From the NCBI GenBank assembly GCA_030770535.1, contig JASVEC010000004.1, positions 1,922,001 through 1,986,000 on the forward strand: a DNA stretch of 64,000 nt, in the 5' to 3' direction. Source of the DNA: Batkoa obscura. Taxonomy: Eukaryota > Entomophthoromycota > Entomophthoromycetes > Entomophthorales > Batkoaceae. The notes under the pieces were generated by a model. It saw nothing but the letters and a program-made list of their open reading frames with translations, was not told the origin of the DNA and made no database searches. Below are positions 1 through 11,357 of the stretch, piece by piece. Each line of letters starts with the position of its first letter. Within the stretch, counting starts at the first letter, position 1. A program made the translations under genes and the position numbers.

Positions 1-174
1 CATAATTTATTGATATAAGCTAAAGTGTTATTAGCGTCTGTTTTAAGGGTTTACCTTAAAGGACATCGTTGATTCTTTATTAAACTACAAATCTTATTTT
101 TATTTTTATTTTTAATATAAATTTCATTTATGTTTAATACGTTTTAATAATTTAGGTTATTTAGAATTTGTTAA

Positions 175-871
175 TTATTTATCTTGGATAATATTAACTT
201 GTTTTAATCCAACATCATTCAAATGTTTAGCAAATTGTATTGTTTGTTGAGAGTCAACAAGTGTATCTTTAGTGGAATCAATTAATAAATACTTTGGTAA
301 TTTGGTGTAGTGGATCTTATTTAAAGAATCAGAAGTAATACTATACTGTGGAGATGCTTGATTCAATAAATTGATGAATATATGAATTATCTTGTTTGGC
401 TAATAATTCTAACTCAAAAATACCATTGATTGAAATAACTCCTTTGATTTGATTTAGTGACTTGATGTTATCATTATTGGCGTATTGATTGACATCCAGT
501 GCCAATAAGGCGCTTAAATGAGCATCTGCAGAATGGCCACCAACAACTATTTTACTGTCTTTCATATTGAAGCAATTCGATGAGGAAGTGATATTAATGA
601 AGGCGTTTAAGGTGTCTTTGATATGACTTGAATATTTAATATCATTGCTTTCACCTTCTTGACTTAAGCGGTAATGAATGATACCAGTTATAATACCATA
701 ATTCTTAGCTAAATTAGCTGACCTTGATCTACTTGGTTCTATGTCTTCTGATACCCAAAAACCACCGGGAATCCATATTAGTAAGGGAGAGTTTGAAGCA
801 TAATTTAAAGGTGTAATTAAATTAAAATAATTGTTTATTATATGATTGCATCTGTAAGATCTTTCATTCAC
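175..871 (-). pseudogene. Broken alpha/beta-hydrolase copy 1 (C-terminus cut off)
   Basis: This is the first repeat-unit copy of the hydrolase intact at 2854-3657. The N-terminal frame (341-871, 176 residues) and C-terminal frame (175-366) are separated by the same frame-shifting 35-bp deletion as in copy 2. In addition the repeat junction at about 177 replaces the last 23 residues, which hold the GQHDR motif expected to carry the catalytic histidine. The nucleophile motif reads GGHSADAH instead of GGHSAGAH. Truncation, frameshift and altered elbow together make it a pseudogene. Confidence 0.85.
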
Positions 872-3112
872 GCTAACGAGTTTAGGGTATTTACTTAATT
901 AAAAATAGTTTTATTAAATGGATTCATATAATAAATAAAATTACGTGGATCCTACTATAGCAAACGTTAACTTTGTATACTAGTTCGATTTTAGTTGAAT
1001 AAATAAAAACATTAAATATTAAGTTGCAATAAAAAAGAAAAATTGGGTAATAGTATAAAATAGCTTCATTTTGAATGTTAATTCTAAATCAATCAAGTAT
1101 TAAACAAATCTTATATCTTAAAATTTAATGTGTTTATTTCTTTATGATATAGGTAAAATTCAATTGTGGTAGATAAAATATACTTGAAGTTATAAATTTT
1201 GTTCCAAGTTCTTATAAATTATCCCGTATAGTTTCCTAAAATGTAGTATAAAATATTTTTAACTAGTATTTCAATTATGTTAGTACCATTGTTTTATTTT
1301 TTATATTATATATTAAGTAGTTAGTAGCTATGGGTATAAGTTGTTTAGACTCATTAAATGCTATGGATTGTTGCTATACGCTATCGAGTTCTATCAAAAC
1401 GCTTTAGTCGTTGTTAATCATTTTATTGAAATTAAAATAAATAAATAAATAGAACTTAATGATATAATATATACTTTATTTAGCTTAAAATAAATTTAGC
1501 AATAATATCTCGTACTTTAGAATAAGTAGGAATTCGGTCGTGTTGACCAAATTTATCTTGGATAATATTAACTTGTTTTAATCCAACATCATTCAAATGT
1601 TTAGCAAATTGTATTGTTTGTTGAGAGTCAACAAGTGTATCTTTAGTGGAATCAATTAATAAATACTTTGGTAATTTGGTGTAGTGGATCTTATTTAAAG
1701 AATCAGAAGTAATACTATACTGTGGAGATGCTTGATTCAATAAATTGATGAATATATGAATTATCTTGTTTGGCTAATAATTCTAACTCAAAAATACCAT
1801 TGATTGAAATAACTCCTTTGATTTGATTTAGTGACTTGATGTTATCATTATTGGCGTATTGATTGACATCCAGTGCCAATAAGGCGCTTAAATGAGCATC
1901 TGCAGAATGGCCACCAACAACTATTTTACTGTCTTTCATATTGAAGCAATTCGATGAGGAAGTGATATTAATGAAGGCGTTTAAGGTGTCTTTGATATGA
2001 CTTGAATATTTAATATCATTGCTTTCACCTTCTTGACTTAAGCGGTAATGAATGATACCAGTTATAATACCATAATTCTTAGCTAAATTAGCTGACCTTG
2101 ATCTACTTGGTTCTATGTCTTCTGATACCCAAAAACCACCGGGAATCCATATTAGTAAGGGAGAGTTTGAAGCATAATTTAAAGGTGTAATTAAATTAAA
2201 ATAATTGTTTATTATATGATTGCATCTGTAAGATCTTTCATTCACGCTAACGAGTTTAGGGTATTTACTTAATTAAAAATAGTTTTATTAAATGGATTCA
2301 TATAATAAATAAAATTACGTGGATCCTACTATAGCAAACGTTAACTTTGTATACTAGTTCGATTTTAGTTGAATAAATAAAAACATTAAATATTAAGTTG
2401 CAATAAAAAAGAAAAATTGGGTAATAGTATAAAATAGCTTCATTTTGAATGTTAATTCTAAATCAATCAAGTATTAAACAAATCTTATATCTTAAAATTT
2501 AATGTGTTTATTTCTTTATGATATAGGTAAAATTCAATTGTGGTAGATAAAATATACTTGAAGTTATAAATTTTGTTCCAAGTTCTTATAAATTATCCCG
2601 TATAGTTTCCTAAAATGTAGTATAAAATATTTTTAACTAGTATTTCAATTATGTTAGTACCATTGTTTTATTTTTTATATTATATATTAAGTAGTTAGTA
2701 GCTATGGGTATAAGTTGTTTAGACTCATTAAATGCTATGGATTGTTGCTATACGCTATCGAGTTCTATCAAAACGCTTTAGTCGTTGTTAATCATTTTAT
2801 TGAAATTAAAATAAATAAATAAATAGAACTTAATGATATAATATATACTTTATTTAGCTTAAAATAAATTTAGCAATAATATCTCGTACTTTAGAATAAG
2901 TAGGAATTCGGTCGTGTTGACCAAATTTATCTTGGATAATATTAACTTGTTTTAATCCAACATCATTCAAATGTTTAGCAAATTGTATTGTTTGTTGAGA
3001 GTCAACAAGTGTATCTTTAGTGGAATCAATTAATAAATACTTTGGTAATTTGGTGTAGTGGATCTTATTTAAAGAATCAGAAGTAATACTATACTGTGGA
3101 GATGCTTGATTC
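177..3112. repeat. 1374-bp direct tandem repeat, two full units plus the start of a third
   Basis: Sequence at any position p from 177 to about 1738 recurs at p+1374. This gives unit 1 at 177-1550, unit 2 at 1551-2924 and the beginning of a third from 2925 to about 3112. I saw no difference between units 1 and 2, and the reading frames in them are identical. Each unit begins inside the 3' end of a minus-strand hydrolase gene and runs through its 5' end and about 0.6 kb of AT-rich spacer. The identity points to a very recent duplication or strong homogenisation. An assembly artefact is possible but would not explain the diverged third copy. Confidence 0.92.
1480..2245 (-). pseudogene. Broken alpha/beta-hydrolase copy 2 (35-bp deletion)
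   Basis: This is the second tandem copy. It retains the whole C-terminus, including the GQHDR motif, but lacks 35 bp at about 1738 relative to the intact gene. The deletion lies between two short TTC repeats and puts the N-terminal 176-residue frame (1715-2245) and the C-terminal 86-residue frame (1480-1740) out of register. The 3' part is identical to the intact neighbour while the 5' part is clearly diverged at protein level, so this copy is a mosaic. The oxyanion-side motif WIPGGFW is more canonical than in the intact gene, but the elbow has G to D (GGHSADAH). A short N-terminal product could still be made. Confidence 0.85.
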
Positions 3113-3657
3113 CATGAACCTGATTCATTAGTACCAAATGCTGGTTCAATAAATTGATGAATATATGAATTATCTTGTTTGGCTAATAATTCTAAATTAA
3201 AGATGCCTCCGATAGATATTACCCCTTTAATTTGATTTATCAACCTATTGTTACTATTATTGATGTATTGATTAGCACCTAATGCCAACAACGCACTTAA
3301 ATGAGCACCTGCAGAATGACCACCAACAACTATTTTACTATCTTTCAGATTGAAACGACTTAGTGAGGAAGTGATATTAAAGAAAGCATCTAATACATCT
3401 TTGATATGACTTGGATGTTTAATACCATTACTTTCGCCCTTTTGACTTAAACGATAGTGAATGATAGCAGTCACAATACCATGGTTATTAGCTAAATTAG
3501 TTGCCATAATTTTACTTGGTTCCATATCCTCTGATACCCAAGCACCACTCGGGATCCACAACAATAAAGGTGAATTAGAAGTATAGTTTAAAGGAGTAAT
3601 TAAATCAAAACGACTGTTTTGATTTAAATCATTGTAACTATAAGACTTATCGTTCAT
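2854..3657 (-). CDS. Alpha/beta-hydrolase fold esterase (BD-FAE / kynurenine-formamidase-like), intact copy
   Basis: A 267-residue single-exon protein of the alpha/beta-hydrolase superfamily. Visible motifs in order are WIPSGAWVSED near residue 35 (oxyanion-hole region, degenerate against the usual HGGxW), the nucleophile elbow GGHSAGAH near 115, the acid-residue region STKDTLVDS near 210, and FGQHDRIP near 245 for the catalytic His. The start at 3657 gives the expected short N-terminal strand. No signal peptide is obvious, so it is probably cytosolic. The natural ester or amide substrate cannot be told from sequence. Two broken copies lie directly downstream in a tandem repeat. The 3' 260 bp are identical to those copies while the 5' half is diverged, which indicates recombination or conversion. 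Confidence 0.8.
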   Translation of the reverse strand: MNDKSYSYNDLNQNSRFDLITPLNYTSNSPLLLWIPSGAWVSEDMEPSKIMATNLANNHGIVTAIIHYRLSQKGESNGIKHPSHIKDVLDAFFNITSSLSRFNLKDSKIVVGGHSAGAHLSALLALGANQYINNSNNRLINQIKGVISIGGIFNLELLAKQDNSYIHQFIEPAFGTNESGSWNQASPQYSITSDSLNKIHYTKLPKYLLIDSTKDTLVDSQQTIQFAKHLNDVGLKQVNIIQDKFGQHDRIPTYSKVRDIIAKFILS

Positions 3658-4868
3658 ATTTTCAATTTCAACATGATTCCTTTTTATTAGTAATTATATT
3701 AGTTAACTATAAAGAACTACTTTGCTTTTCTCCCATAAACAATCGAATTTACATGCTAGTTTGAATAAAGTTAAATCTAATAAATTGTATTATAAAATAA
3801 ACATACAGTAAGACTGGCAAGTTGGAAAATTAAGTAAAATAAATTCATCTTGAGCATTTAACTTAAAGTTTAATGGGTAATAAATAGCTTTCATATTCGA
3901 ATGCTTATATACTTTTGCTATTATATGTAGGTAAATTTAGGTATATATGAAGAATAAAAATCATATGATTATTCTTATTCTTCTATTTGAATAGAGTTTA
4001 TCATCTTGAGACCTTTTTTATGGTTGGGCTTGTTTACAATTTATTATTAGAATGTGAAAGTTGTATTGGGATCAGTATAAAGGAATATGAGTTAATAGAA
4101 TAAAGCTTTATAAATTTAGTATCTTGTGTTTGCAAATTCTCTAAAATTCTAAAAAGTATGAAGTCAACAAAATTACGATTTTACAAAAAGCTCTACCCTT
4201 CCCTGTTGAACTTTCTTGAAAGTAGCTACCAGAAAAACTTCATATTGGAGTTTATTTGTAACTTTATCTTTTACCAACATATATAGTTTGGTTAGCTAGC
4301 AAAATGAAAATTCTTTCAATCCATTGAGCGCTTTGGACTTAATATCAAATACTCGAAAGTTCTTTTTCAATGATCTGGCTCCATTTAATTATTATAATAG
4401 GATGAACAAATTGTTCAAAAAGTTGAATCTTTTTTAAAGAATAGTATAAGCTTTTATATAAAACCTAGAACTAATAGAACTTTATTCAATTATAATGTAC
4501 CACATTAATCTTCAATATGAATATAGTACAAAGATTGTTTCTTGATTTTAACGTCTCAAAATCATAATAGCGACTACATTTTTTCATATAAGTCTGTTAT
4601 CATCTCATAGAACATTACGTATATGTACAAAAAAAATGGGATGTTTTTTTTTATGTTTAGGTAATAATTAAAAAATTAGCTTTTTTATAATAATTATAAA
4701 AAAATCTACAAACTATTACTAACAACATTATTATCAAATTCGATAATAAATCCTATTTTACTACAATATTTTTTTCAAGAAAAATAATTTAATTAAAAAA
4801 AAACTATGATTAAATGTTACACTTCATTCATCCCATAAATAAAACTTAACTTTCATTTTAATTGTAAT

Positions 4869-4975
4869 ATATGGGGATGTACTTTTTTGTTTAAGAATTT
4901 TACTAACAATCTTTCCGCTCAAATAATGCTTAAAAAATGGAAAAAATGATGAAACCAAAAAAAACATCATCATAT
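4869..4975 (-). mobile_element. Palindromic MITE-like element, copy 1
   Basis: About 107 bp, bounded by ATATGGGGATGT on the left and a slightly decayed CATCATCATAT on the right. The core reads TTTAAGAATTTTACTAAC then CTTTCCGCTCAAATA, which is the reverse orientation of the family. No coding capacity. Confidence 0.8.
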
Positions 4976-5043
4976 ACTATAATTAGACTATCTTTGATAA
5001 CCTTCATGTTCTTTTAAAAGTAAGAACTTAATTTAGTTTAAAT

Positions 5044-5092
5044 ATTTGGGGGTGTTTTTTTTGATTTCATCACTTTTTCCATTTTTTAAGCC
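5044..5092 (+). mobile_element. Half copy of the palindromic MITE-like element
   Basis: Only the left half is present: GGGGGTGTTTTTTTTGA, then the TTTCATCACTTTTTCC segment, ending at TTTTTTAAGCC. It lies 70 bp from copy 1. Confidence 0.6.
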
Positions 5093-6799
5093 TATTAAAT
5101 AATCACAATATGTAGTAGAATAAAAATCTGAATAAGTACATGTTATTTTTTATTAACCTATTCAAATTAAATTGATAATAAAACTATCAGATAAATCAGG
5201 CTAAAAAGCAAACAACAAACTGTAATTTGTTTATATAAAGTAAAGTTTTGCTAATAGCATTTTTTTGGATACCCCACTATTTAACATCAGAAGTGTCAAC
5301 TAGCTCTAATACTAAAATGATTTTTTATTTATTTTGACAATATGTAACAAATTTTTATCCAGAAGTGACTTTAAAATGCTATTGATTAGCCAAGGAATAA
5401 ATTTTATTTTTACTAACATCTTCAAGTTTAATACTGTAATTTTTAAAACAAATATATTGACGTGTTTTTTCAGTTAAAGAACTTGGAATTATTTTTTGTT
5501 TTTTATATCAAAAATGGGTAAAGCACTGAAATGAAGGAAAATACGTCACATCGATAAAAATTACATTCTGAAAATTAGGTTCAAACCAATATTTAAAAGA
5601 AACTAAGAAATGTAATAGTGACTACTTAACTTAGTCTTAAAACCTGATAATATGTTATTATGGATTTCTAATAGAAATTTATGATATTTATTATTATCGT
5701 GATAGGTAATTTGCATAAAAATTAGGATTGATAAATACGTCAATTCAGGTGAGTTGTGATCTTCTTAACAATTCATTTATGAGTAAAATTTGGCTAAAGT
5801 CAAACTAAAATTTAAGGATCAAACTCTAAAAAATCGCTCAATAAACTGCTCAGCTATAAAAATTACCACTAAAGGAGTTGTAATTCACCTGAGTTAGTTG
5901 TATCATTTTGAATATTAAATTGGGCTAATTTATTTTGATTCATAGCCATTTTTTTATATTAGCCAAATTATTATTAATCATTTTCGTTAATTTTTAAGCC
6001 TTTTAGACAACCTTTTCTTAAAGCTGATTCTTATACAGTATTATCTTATATAGTAAAATGATCTAGTCTTTTTTTACATCAAATGAATTTATCAATAACA
6101 GTCATTTAATTGGCTCAAATTTTATAAAATTTAAAACTTTTGCAAATAAAAACAAATTATTTTCCTTTTAGCAACCACTTAATTGGTTTTTGTAATTTAT
6201 AAATTTTATAACTTTGATTTATAAAATTATTTCTTTATTTTAACACCTAAAAAGTGGTAAGCCCAATTGAGCTTTTTGTCAACTAGTTTTTATTAATAAT
6301 TTTTATAACTTTCTTTATTTAGTAAGTTTAAATAACAATAATGAATTAGTGGTTTAATTGACTAATAGAACCCATCAAATCATAACTATGACAGTTGATA
6401 AGCTTTTTATCTGTTCTTATATATTTATGATAAACTCAATACTACCTTGTAATTTATAGCAAAATATTTTTCAATATGAATTTTGATAGATAAAGAACAC
6501 TTCAATTTATATTACACCTTTCCAATTATCCTATTTAGGTTTACTATCGCCTATAAAGTTTTAAAGCTTCCTTAACTTTTTCAATCAACTTAACCCTAAT
6601 TTGAGAAAAAGGCTTTAAATATTACCCAGCTTAGACTAAATGTTCTGCTTTAAAACCTTAAACCAATCAATTAATGATAGATACCCCACCAACAAATTGG
6701 CTAATAGTGGGTTTAATCCTTTTCCACCAATCAAATTGAATCTGGGTAAACAAAAAGTATTTGAACGGAGTTAATCAATTAACTTTTTTTAATTAAAAA

Positions 6800-8525
6800 A
6801 TGGGGATAGGAAAAAGAAGTAATAAGATAAGTCCAAAGGACCCTAAAGTAACGGTAACGAATCAATTATATTCGCCACCTTTAAGCTCTGCTTCACATTC
6901 AAATTCCCCATTTAATCAGAAAGGACTTAATCCTAATATCTTAAAAAAAGCTCCTTTACCTGATGCTAAAACCCCAGTTCAAACCGACCCTGAAAAGCTA
7001 CATGACATTCCTTTGTTTGTACTTTTAACCACTTACTTCAGTTATTCTCTCTTAGTGTTCGTTGGTCATGTCAGAGATTTTTTCGGTAAAATTTTTAAGA
7101 GTTCCGAATATACTCCTTATGCCCATAGAAATGTAATTTGATCCTTTACCTACTTTTTGCAACAATATTAATTGATTTTTAGGGTTATGCTCCTATTGTT
7201 GATGGTTTTGACTCAATGTTTCATCGTAGATTGTATATGCGTATTAGAGATTGTTTTTCTCGTCCTACCACTGGGGTAGCTAGTCGTACTGTCAAAGTTT
7301 TAGAAAGAAAGAGTGATGATTATAACAAAACTTATACGTAAGTCAATTACTTTTCTAATCATTAAAATATCTAAAATTTAATAGTTATACTGGAAAATCG
7401 ATAGAATGCCTTAATCTAGCATCATATAATTATTTAGGATTTTCGGAAAAGGAAGGTGTATGTGCAGATCAAGTGATCGAGTATGTTAAACAAAATGGAA
7501 TAACTTCAAACACTACGCGTAATGAAGTTGGGCTTTGTCAATTTTTACTTGAGACTGAAAAGATGCTAGCTAGTTTTGTCGGTAAAGAAGATGCAATCAT
7601 TCAATCTCAGGGCTTTTCAACCAACTCAACAACTATCCCAATTTTAGTTGGTAAAGGTTGCTTAATCATCTCAGATGAACTTAATCACTGCTCTATTGTT
7701 ACTGGTGCTAGATTGTCAGGTGCTAATATTCGTACATTCAAACATAATGACGTTGTAGATCTTGAAGCTGCATTACGCTTTTCGATTTCTCAAGGTCAAC
7801 CACGTACTCATCGCCCATGGAAAAAAATATTATTGATTATAGAAGGAATTTACAGTATGGAAGGTTCCATTCCTATTTTGCAAGAAATCATCCAGTTGAA
7901 ACAAAAATACAAGTTTTATATCTATTTAGATGAGGCTCATTCAATTGGAGCCCTCGGGCCACGTGGTAGAGGTACATGTGATTATTTAGGTGTTGATCCA
8001 GCACATATTGATGTTATGATGGGTACCTTTACTAAAAGTTTTGGGGCAGCAGGAGGTTATATTGCAGGCAGCAAAGAGCTTATTGATAAAGTACGCATTA
8101 CAAACCATAATAGTATCTATGCAGAACCAATGCAAACCCCAGTATTACAGCAAGTCAATTCTTCAATGAGAGTCATCATGGGACTACAAGGTGGTGATTT
8201 AGGACAGCGTAAACTTGAACAATTGGCTTTTAATTCTAGATACTTCTTCTCAGAACTTAAAGCTATGGGCTTCACTGTCACTGGTAATGGCGATTCTCCA
8301 GTCATACCACTTATGCTGTTCCATCCCTCAAAGATTGCTGCCTTCTCTAGAGAATGTTTGGATAGAGGTTTAGCTGTGGTGGTCGTAACTTATCCTGCCA
8401 CCCCTCTTATTACTGGTAGAGTACGTTTCTGTTTATCAGCTTCACATACTAAAGAAGATTTGGATAAAGCTCTGGCCATTGTTTCAGACGTTGGTGATCG
8501 ATTACTTTTGAAAAACATGTTTTAA
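6800..8525 (+). CDS. LCB2: Serine palmitoyltransferase subunit 2 (LCB2-type)
   Basis: Condenses serine with palmitoyl-CoA in the ER membrane, the first step of sphingolipid synthesis. Exons 6800-7132, 7183-7337 and 7385-8525 (introns 50 and 47 bp) give 542 residues, close to the yeast protein. A hydrophobic segment near residues 75-95 (LTTYFSYSLLVFVGHV) is the expected membrane anchor. The aminotransferase fold follows, with LDEAHSIGALGPRGRG and the PLP-lysine motif GTFTKSFGAAGG. The first junction restores RNGYAP and the second restores TGKSIECLNLASYNYLGF, both typical of LCB2. LCB2, rather than LCB1, is expected to keep the PLP lysine, as seen here. Confidence 0.95.
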
Positions 8526-9311
8526 AAGGAAAACTTATTATTGTCACTTATTATATAATGTAAAAAGATAGTTGGTTTAAATTTCTACATTTCTTAATTA
8601 GCTTCGCAAGCTATACTGTTTTAAATAAATACTTAATATTAGTTAAATGTTCTTTATTTGTAGTTAAATTTTTAGTTTTAGTATATTTTTGATGTCAAGT
8701 ATAATAAGTTTTTAGTGACATGTACTGAATATTGTTTATTGTGTAATTTTAAGTAAATTATACAATTTTGACAATATTTAAGTATTTCAGTCAATTATAA
8801 AGTTTATCCTATTTTTATTATTATCCGATTTAAATTCATTGCAAGCTCTTGCCAAATATTTTATAGTGTTTATAATTTAAATTTTATTAATAAAAGTTAT
8901 TTACTATGTTTGTTTAAAAACTTTGAACAAGCTGTCATATTTATAACAAACGGGTTGAATAGTCGTTTTAAAATTACGATATCTTTGGATTCAATCAATG
9001 TTTGCAAAGAGATAGTAAAAGCTATTATTTTTTATTATAGCATATATTAAATATTAATGAAACCAAACCGTCCCTTAATTTGCCTCAGGCTTAATATCAG
9101 ACAACAATTTCCCATAATTATCGAAGATATGATTCTATCCAATTAACACACTTTGGATTTTTTCCTTAAAAGTTTTTCATTTGCAAAAAATTTTCATTCC
9201 CTGTTTTTTAAACCACTCATGTAACTTATAAAATATCAAAAAACACAATAAATTCTAATCATCCAATTTAGTGAGGATTTCTGTATTTAAAAAATATATA
9301 AATAACTAAAA
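8526..9311. other. Intergenic, nothing recognised
   Basis: About 790 bp of AT-rich spacer between LCB2 and the eS12 gene. No open frame, repeat or RNA gene was seen. Its right end must contain the promoter of the highly expressed ribosomal protein gene. Confidence 0.5.
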
Positions 9312-9801
9312 ATGTCTGCCGAAGGGTAATATAATTCACTTTATTGATATAAATTTATCTAAATAACCTTGCAGAAATGATGTGGTCGTTAATGTTGAGG
9401 AAGTTGAAGTTGCCGCCGATGCTGCTCCACGTGGAAAGATGTCCATTGAAGAAGCTTTACAAGCTGTCCTCAAACAAGCTATCGTAACTGATAACCTTGT
9501 TCGTGGTATCCGTGAATGCGCTAAGGTTCTTGACCGTCGTCAAGCTTCCCTTTGCGTTTTAAACGAAGGTTGTACCGAAGGAGAATATATTAAACTTGTT
9601 GAAGCTTTATGCGCTGAACACAATATTAATCTCATCAAAGTTTCTGATGCCAAAAAGCTCGGTGAATGGGCCGGTCTCTGCAAGATCGACCGTGAAGGTA
9701 ACCCTCGTAAGGTCGTAGGAGCCTCCGTTGTTGTTGTCAAGGAGCTCCAGCAAGATTCCGAGGCTTACAACGTCCTCATGGAATACTTCAGTTCCCACTA
9801 A
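9312..9801 (+). CDS. RPS12: 40S ribosomal protein S12 (eS12)
   Basis: Cytosolic small-subunit ribosomal protein of the L7Ae fold, 146 residues. Exon 1 is only 14 nt (9312-9325: Met-Ser-Ala-Glu plus two bases) and is followed by a 49-bp intron. Exon 2 runs 9375-9801. The protein carries [19 protein letters not shown] and [21 protein letters not shown], both diagnostic of eS12. Codons in exon 2 are markedly richer in C and G at the third position (GTC, CTC, AAG, GCC) than in neighbouring genes, as expected for a highly expressed gene in an AT-rich genome. A first exon carrying just the start region is common in fungal ribosomal protein genes. Confidence 0.95.
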
Positions 9802-10134
9802 GTTTCCAATAAATTTTACTAATGGTAAATAGATTTATGCTTATAATTTTGATAGTCAATGAGATTATTTGTATATCATTTAACAATATAAAGTTAATCT
9901 GTTTAGTTAATGCTGTTAAACTCTAAATATTAATAGTAATATGATTATATAAATCAACTTATTAATTTTTAATTTATAGCTTGAAGTAGATAAAGTTTAT
10001 AATTATTAAATAGCTTCAATATTATTTTTAAGCTGTAAATTTATTTAAATATGACTTATTTTTAGTTTTAATCTCTTTATATTTTAATAATTGAAGATAG
10101 CTAATAAAGTACACATAGTTAATCGGAAACGAGG
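9802..10134. other. Intergenic, nothing recognised
   Basis: 333 bp of AT-rich spacer holding the eS12 3' UTR and the start region of the next gene. No distinct element was seen. Confidence 0.5.
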
Positions 10135-11139
10135 ATGGATAGAGCGTTATCAAATAATAGTATAATTGATGACTATCATGAAGAGTTAAAAAATAAACTT
10201 CAACAAAGAGACAGCATTTCGTTTAACACATTCTTAACCAAAGTCATAAATGATAAAAGGATCAGTTCGATGTTATTCTTGGAAGAAAAGGATCAATTTA
10301 ATTACATAGTTAGTAAACTATTGAGTAGTTTTAAGAAGGACCAAAATATTGAGTGTCAAGAATATTGGCTTATTACAAATAAGCAACAAGATGCAAAATA
10401 TTATAAGAGCAAGTTTTTAACTGAGATCAAGGATCCTAGCTCAATAGTTGAGTGGAAAATTATGTAAGTAATTGAAAATATAAAATAAATTATTAATAAG
10501 TTGTTCATTAGAACTATACTAGATGTCCCAGCCTTTAAAGCATTTTTATCATTTTTGAACTTGTATTTAATTAGCCATAAATGCCCTACCCTTATTGTTA
10601 TTGATGACTTATCAGCTTTCAGAAAAATGAGTGAAGAGTAATAGATCCCTTTTGTTAGATTTTATAATACTAATAGTTTAGTACTAAAACAGTATTTGAG
10701 TTAATAAACTTAATCGTTTTAAGTGTTAGCCAACTAAGTATTGGATCAAAAAGGTAAATGTAGTTGCTGATAGAAATGAAATTCGCTGATAATAGTTTTT
10801 AGTTTCAGCAATGTATTGATATTAGAAAAGAATTTACTTCATTCTCATTTATTAAAGGAAATATTGAAAGATTATGATCAAACAAACCTAACCCATCAAA
10901 CCATTTATACTAAAGCTAAAAACTATTTATCTGAAACCAAAATTATTTATAATCAATTGTTAGACCACTTCTTTTACGCTCCCTCAATTCTTAATAATAT
11001 TAATGACATTACGACTATTGATATATGTAAGTTTTTTTTGTCTTTTAAGCTACCATTTATTAAATCATTATTTTATAAAGTACAAGATAATGAAATTAAA
11101 ATTTATGAACTAGATGAAGATCTAAAACAGCTATTATAG
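10135..11139 (+). CDS. Orphan protein, possible small RecA-like or DNA-repair factor
   Basis: I do not recognise a named family. Exons 10135-10463, 10512-10637, 10723-10746 (24 nt) and 10809-11139 join in frame to 269 residues. Introns are 48, 85 and 62 bp. No signal peptide or membrane helix is seen. The middle of the protein has CPTLIVIDDLSAF, resembling the hydrophobic strand plus Asp-Asp of a Walker B motif, followed after a short gap by SNVLILEKNLLHS. That layout recalls degenerate RecA-fold proteins such as Rad51 paralogues, Shu-complex or Elongator ATPase-like subunits. No Walker A (GxxxxGKT) is visible. Function is therefore open; the RecA link is inference only. The 24-nt exon is the least certain part, but it is the reading that keeps frame. 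Confidence 0.65.
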
Positions 11140-11357
11140 TCTTCACAGTTTGAGTAGATTAACTTAAAGTCAGTAAAGCTGTATTAATAAATAATGAAGC
11201 TAAATCTTTTTAGCTTTAACTTTAAGTATTGTATTTGACTTGAATTCAACAATGCTGCCTAAAAACTCATTGAACAAGCATAATAAAGCAATACATGGTT
11301 TATTTTTAAATGTTTATTTAATTTATTCTACTTTTTTATATCTTGAGCTTTGACTAC

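Larger units (their letters stand above)
3658..6799. other. 3.1-kb intergenic region without a gene
   Basis: Very AT-rich, with no open frame I would defend on either strand. It holds one complete and one half copy of the short palindromic element (4869-4975 and about 5044-5092). A weak hairpin with GGCTAAT/ATTAGCC arms lies near 5930-5985. The last 100 bp must contain the LCB2 promoter. Confidence 0.6.

Noticed and set aside
5739-5985. Weak inverted repeats (AATTCAGGTGAGTT and GGCTAAT/ATTAGCC)
   Set aside because: Too short and mismatched to be called an element with confidence.
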